Position numbers and translations under genes: made by a program
Source of the DNA: an uncultured Oscillospiraceae bacterium
GTDB taxonomy: Bacteria > Bacillota_A > Clostridia > Oscillospirales > Acutalibacteraceae
Assembly (NCBI GenBank): GCA_905211185.1
Contig: CAJLZR010000034.1
Coordinates: 1-7,968, forward strand
DNA length: 7,968 nt
Direction: 5' to 3'
Shown here: positions 5,707 through 7,968 of the stretch, in pieces
How the letters are laid out: the number at the start of each line of letters is the position of its first letter
Position numbering within the stretch: the stretch's first letter is position 1
The notes under the pieces: model-generated
Seen by the model: the letters and a program-made list of their open reading frames with translations, nothing else
Told to the model about the DNA's origin: nothing
The model's database searches: none

Positions 5707-7893
5707 TCAATCAAAATTAAACCCTTTCTCCCCAACAATTTGCCTAATTGCCAAATCATAAAACATTCCTTTTTTGGCCATAAGATCGTCATATTTACCT
5801 TCCTCAACAATTGTTCCTTTATCCATAACCAAAATTCTATCACAAGACTTAATCGTAGAAAGCCTGTGAGCTATAACTACCTTTGTACCCTCTATTTCAC
5901 TTAATTTATCGGCAACATGCTTCTGGGTTATGTTATCAAGCGCCGAAGTTGCTTCGTCCAAAAACAGCACCTTAGGTCTATTAATAATAGCTCTTGCTAT
6001 CATAAGCCTTTGTTTTTGACCGCCCGATAATCCTCCTGAACCTTCGGAAATTAAAGTATGCATACCCATGGGCATTGCTTTTATATCTTCATCAATTCCC
6101 GCAAATTTTGCAGCTTCCCAAGCATCATCCATTGTCTTCCAGGGAGATGTAATAATTATATTTGAAAATATGTCATTCGGAAATAAAGAGCCATTTTGCA
6201 TAACAACGCCAATTTTCTGGCGTACGCTCCTTAAATCCAAAGTCTTAAGATCTCGCCCGTCATAATATATCGCACCAGTATCAGGCACTTCAAACCCAAG
6301 CAAAAGCCTTAAAAGTGTTGATTTACCGCAACCGGTCTTACCAACAATTCCTATATATTCGCCTCTTTTAATTTTTAAATTTATTCCTTTTAAAACCTGA
6401 GGCCCATCTTTATCGTATTTAAATGTAACATCATTTATTTCAATATCTCCATAAAGCTTGGTTGGAATTTTTCTTCCTTCACTGCTTTCGGGTTTTTCTT
6501 CCATAACAGGTTTGATAAGTTTTAAAATAGGCTGAATCGTTGCAAACTGAAGCGCAACTCCGTAAATCGTGCTTATAGCGCCACTCACTCCGCCGTAAGC
6601 TGTATTAAATGCATTGTAATCAGCGTACGGAACTTTTGAAGTTATTGCAAAATAGTAAATCACCATGGTTCCTATAGTTGAAACTATCAGGCTTATAATG
6701 CTGTTAATCCTTATGAGCATCGGGGGCGAATAAGTAAATTTCTCAACCTCAGAAAAAATATCCGCCCATTTTGCAAATGCTCTTTTTTCGGAACCTGTAA
6801 CTTTAATTTTTTGAATGCCACCAAAAATTGCATACGTGAGCGATTGCAATTTCGGTTCAAGTTCCAACTTTTTCTTGTTGTATTGCTGCTGGTAAAGAGT
6901 CATAAAAGTACCAAACCCCAAATTTATAAAAACAATTATGATACCGGGCACAACCAAACTTGGCGCATAACGTCCCATTTGGAAAATATAGGTAAACGAG
7001 AATAACGTTGTAATACCTACGGAAAATATCGTTTCCTTAATCGTTTGGCAAAGCTGACTTATATATCCCACGCGAGTAGCAAGTTCACCTGCTGTATACT
7101 GCTTAAAAAACTTTGTCGGCAGACTAAAAAATCTTATCATTACCGCACTGCTAACGGCAAGCCCAAATTTAGTCCCGAACCTAGCCGTAACAAGCTGCCG
7201 CGTTATTTCGATTAAAATATTGCCAAAAGTTATACCAAACATGAATGAAGCTATCGGGAAAATAAGGGAAGTTGAACCGGAAGGAATTATTTTATCATAA
7301 ATAATTTTTTGAATTTCAGGCCCCAGTAACGCAAACATCTGCGCAACACCTGCAAACAGGAGCATATAAAAAACATCTACAGGTGGCATGCTTTTGATTA
7401 TAAATTTAACTAAATCTATAATTTTAAGGGATTTAAGCGGAAACGCTTTATAAAAACAAAATGCATCAATGTTTAAATTTTTTGCTGTTTGCTTATTTAT
7501 TTTAATTTTTTTGCCGTCTTTATCAATATAATAATACCCCGCCCATGTGCCGGGCAATATCGCAATAACATCACCATCTTTGGTAGAGCCCAAATAGCAA
7601 CCGAAGGATTCTTTCCACCACTCCCCCATAAGCTCAACCCTTCTGTGCATGGTGTGGGACGGGCGAAGCATATACTCCATTTGCTCATTTAAATCCGTTA
7701 TACTGTCAGGTACTTCAGGCACTTCGTTACCAAGATATTTTAAAATATCTGCAATTGCACCTTTGGCACGAACAGAAGCTTTTTTTGCATTTATGCCTAT
7801 AACGGAAAGTAAATCCGCAAAAGCGCCTCTGAACATCTCTTCGTCGCCACGTCTTCTTTGATTTATCTGACTTTCAAAAAATTCTTTATCCAT
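5707..7893 (-). CDS. NHLM-type bacteriocin export ABC transporter, permease/ATPase subunit without peptidase domain
   Basis: A half-transporter with fused membrane and ATPase domains, expected to act in exporting NHLP-leader (nitrile-hydratase-like leader) RiPP peptides. I start it at ATG 7893 (728 residues): AAAAGGGGG at 7910-7902 lies 8 bases upstream, whereas the in-frame GTG at 7902 overlaps that site. Residues 1-165 lack a C39 peptidase Cys/His core. They carry a non-catalytic region (GEWWKESFGCYLG, VIAILPGTWAGYYYIDKDG) as in the peptidase-less NHLM family (recalled as TIGR03797). The membrane domain spans about 170-455. The ATPase domain has Walker A GKTGCGKST (518-526), Q566, signature LSGGQ (622-626), Walker B VLFLDE (642-647) and H676. 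The block MPMGMHTLISEGSGGLSGGQ is characteristic of this family. The upstream gene ends 16 bases before this start and looks like the partner ABC protein, so both belong to one operon extending right. No precursor peptide is in view. Confidence 0.9.
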   Translation of the reverse strand: MDKEFFESQINQRRRGDEEMFRGAFADLLSVIGINAKKASVRAKGAIADILKYLGNEVPEVPDSITDLNEQMEYMLRPSHTMHRRVELMGEWWKESFGCYLGSTKDGDVIAILPGTWAGYYYIDKDGKKIKINKQTAKNLNIDAFCFYKAFPLKSLKIIDLVKFIIKSMPPVDVFYMLLFAGVAQMFALLGPEIQKIIYDKIIPSGSTSLIFPIASFMFGITFGNILIEITRQLVTARFGTKFGLAVSSAVMIRFFSLPTKFFKQYTAGELATRVGYISQLCQTIKETIFSVGITTLFSFTYIFQMGRYAPSLVVPGIIIVFINLGFGTFMTLYQQQYNKKKLELEPKLQSLTYAIFGGIQKIKVTGSEKRAFAKWADIFSEVEKFTYSPPMLIRINSIISLIVSTIGTMVIYYFAITSKVPYADYNAFNTAYGGVSGAISTIYGVALQFATIQPILKLIKPVMEEKPESSEGRKIPTKLYGDIEINDVTFKYDKDGPQVLKGINLKIKRGEYIGIVGKTGCGKSTLLRLLLGFEVPDTGAIYYDGRDLKTLDLRSVRQKIGVVMQNGSLFPNDIFSNIIITSPWKTMDDAWEAAKFAGIDEDIKAMPMGMHTLISEGSGGLSGGQKQRLMIARAIINRPKVLFLDEATSALDNITQKHVADKLSEIEGTKVVIAHRLSTIKSCDRILVMDKGTIVEEGKYDDLMAKKGMFYDLAIRQIVGEKGFNFD

Positions 7894-7901
7894 TACTGCC
7901 A

Positions 7902-7910
7902 CCCCCTTTT
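7902..7910 (-). promoter_or_regulatory. Ribosome binding site that decides the NHLM transporter start
   Basis: AAAAGGGGG is followed by an 8-base spacer (TGGCAGTA) and ATG at 7893. It starts on the last base of the upstream gene's stop codon, which suggests coupled translation. The GTG at 7902 begins on the last G of this site, too close to be initiated from it. Confidence 0.65.
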
Positions 7911-7968
7911 TATTCCGTTATTACCAATTCTTTATATTTACCTCCACCGGCTATAAGCTGATCGTGCG
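7910..7968 (-). CDS. C-terminal end of an upstream ABC transporter, probably the NHLM peptidase/ATP-binding subunit (partial)
   Basis: Only the last 18 codons and the TAA stop (7912-7910) are in the window, reading HDQLIAGGGKYKELVITE. The pattern 'H-x-x-L-x-x-x-G-G-x-Y-x-x-L' is the usual tail of an ABC exporter ATPase domain, just after the D-loop/H-loop region. In NHLM operons the peptidase-less ABC protein is normally paired with a peptidase-containing one, so that identity is likely, but it rests on gene order. No catalytic residue is visible. The gap to the next start (7893) is 16 bases. Confidence 0.65.
   Translation of the reverse strand, partial: HDQLIAGGGKYKELVITE

Noticed and set aside
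7894..7902. GTG start at 7902 for the NHLM transporter
   Set aside because: The GTG begins inside the purine-rich ribosome site; ATG 7893 has that site 8 bases upstream.

Overview
The window looks like a low-GC Gram-positive anaerobe of the Bacillota, most likely class Clostridia. The evidence is strong purine-rich ribosome binding sites, a Gram-positive style lipoprotein, a sortase-anchored surface protein, a ComEA-like protein and a clostridial-looking NHLM export system. I see no rRNA, tRNA, CRISPR array, insertion sequence or phage gene. The genus cannot be named from the sequence.

Layout. (1) Positions 1-2982, minus strand, hold a compact operon read from right to left. It starts with a short ComEA-like gene broken by a one-base frameshift, followed by an 83-residue stand-alone domain resembling the C-terminal part of fatty acid kinase FakA/YloV. 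Then comes a complete zinc-type ABC importer set: the binding lipoprotein (ZnuA/AdcA-like), the ATPase (ZnuC-like), and the permease (ZnuB-like, cut by the left edge). Gaps are 22-26 bp, and the ATPase and permease genes overlap by 10 bp. An extended -10 promoter at about 3022-3030 probably drives the operon. (2) Positions 2983-3345 are a divergent intergenic region with a promoter for each side and a 6+6 bp inverted repeat between them. (3) Positions 3346-5139, plus strand, encode a 597-residue secreted repeat protein with a predicted beta-helix, an InlB-B-repeat-like module and a C-terminal MPKTG sorting signal. It is followed by a strong intrinsic terminator. (4) Positions 5198-5706 are a 509-bp AT-rich stretch without a convincing gene. 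It contains several inverted repeats, a likely minus-strand terminator and a few very short ORFs. (5) Positions 5707-7968, minus strand, are the end of an NHLM-type bacteriocin (RiPP) export operon: a complete peptidase-less ABC permease/ATPase and, at the right edge, the last 18 codons of the gene before it, probably the partner transporter.

How the parts work together. The ZnuA-, ZnuC- and ZnuB-like proteins should form one zinc importer: extracytoplasmic capture, ATP hydrolysis and membrane channel. The two ABC transporters of the right-hand operon are expected to work as a pair that matures and exports NHLP-leader peptides. No precursor peptide or modifying enzyme is visible here, so the rest of that system should lie beyond the right edge. 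The surface protein is its own transcription unit and has no visible link to either transporter.

The items most worth a second look are the NHLM export locus, the ComEA frameshift with its ATGA overlap, the orphan FakA-like domain at the head of a zinc operon, the surface protein, and the structured gap at 5198-5706. I did not find a clearly undescribed system that I could defend from this sequence alone.
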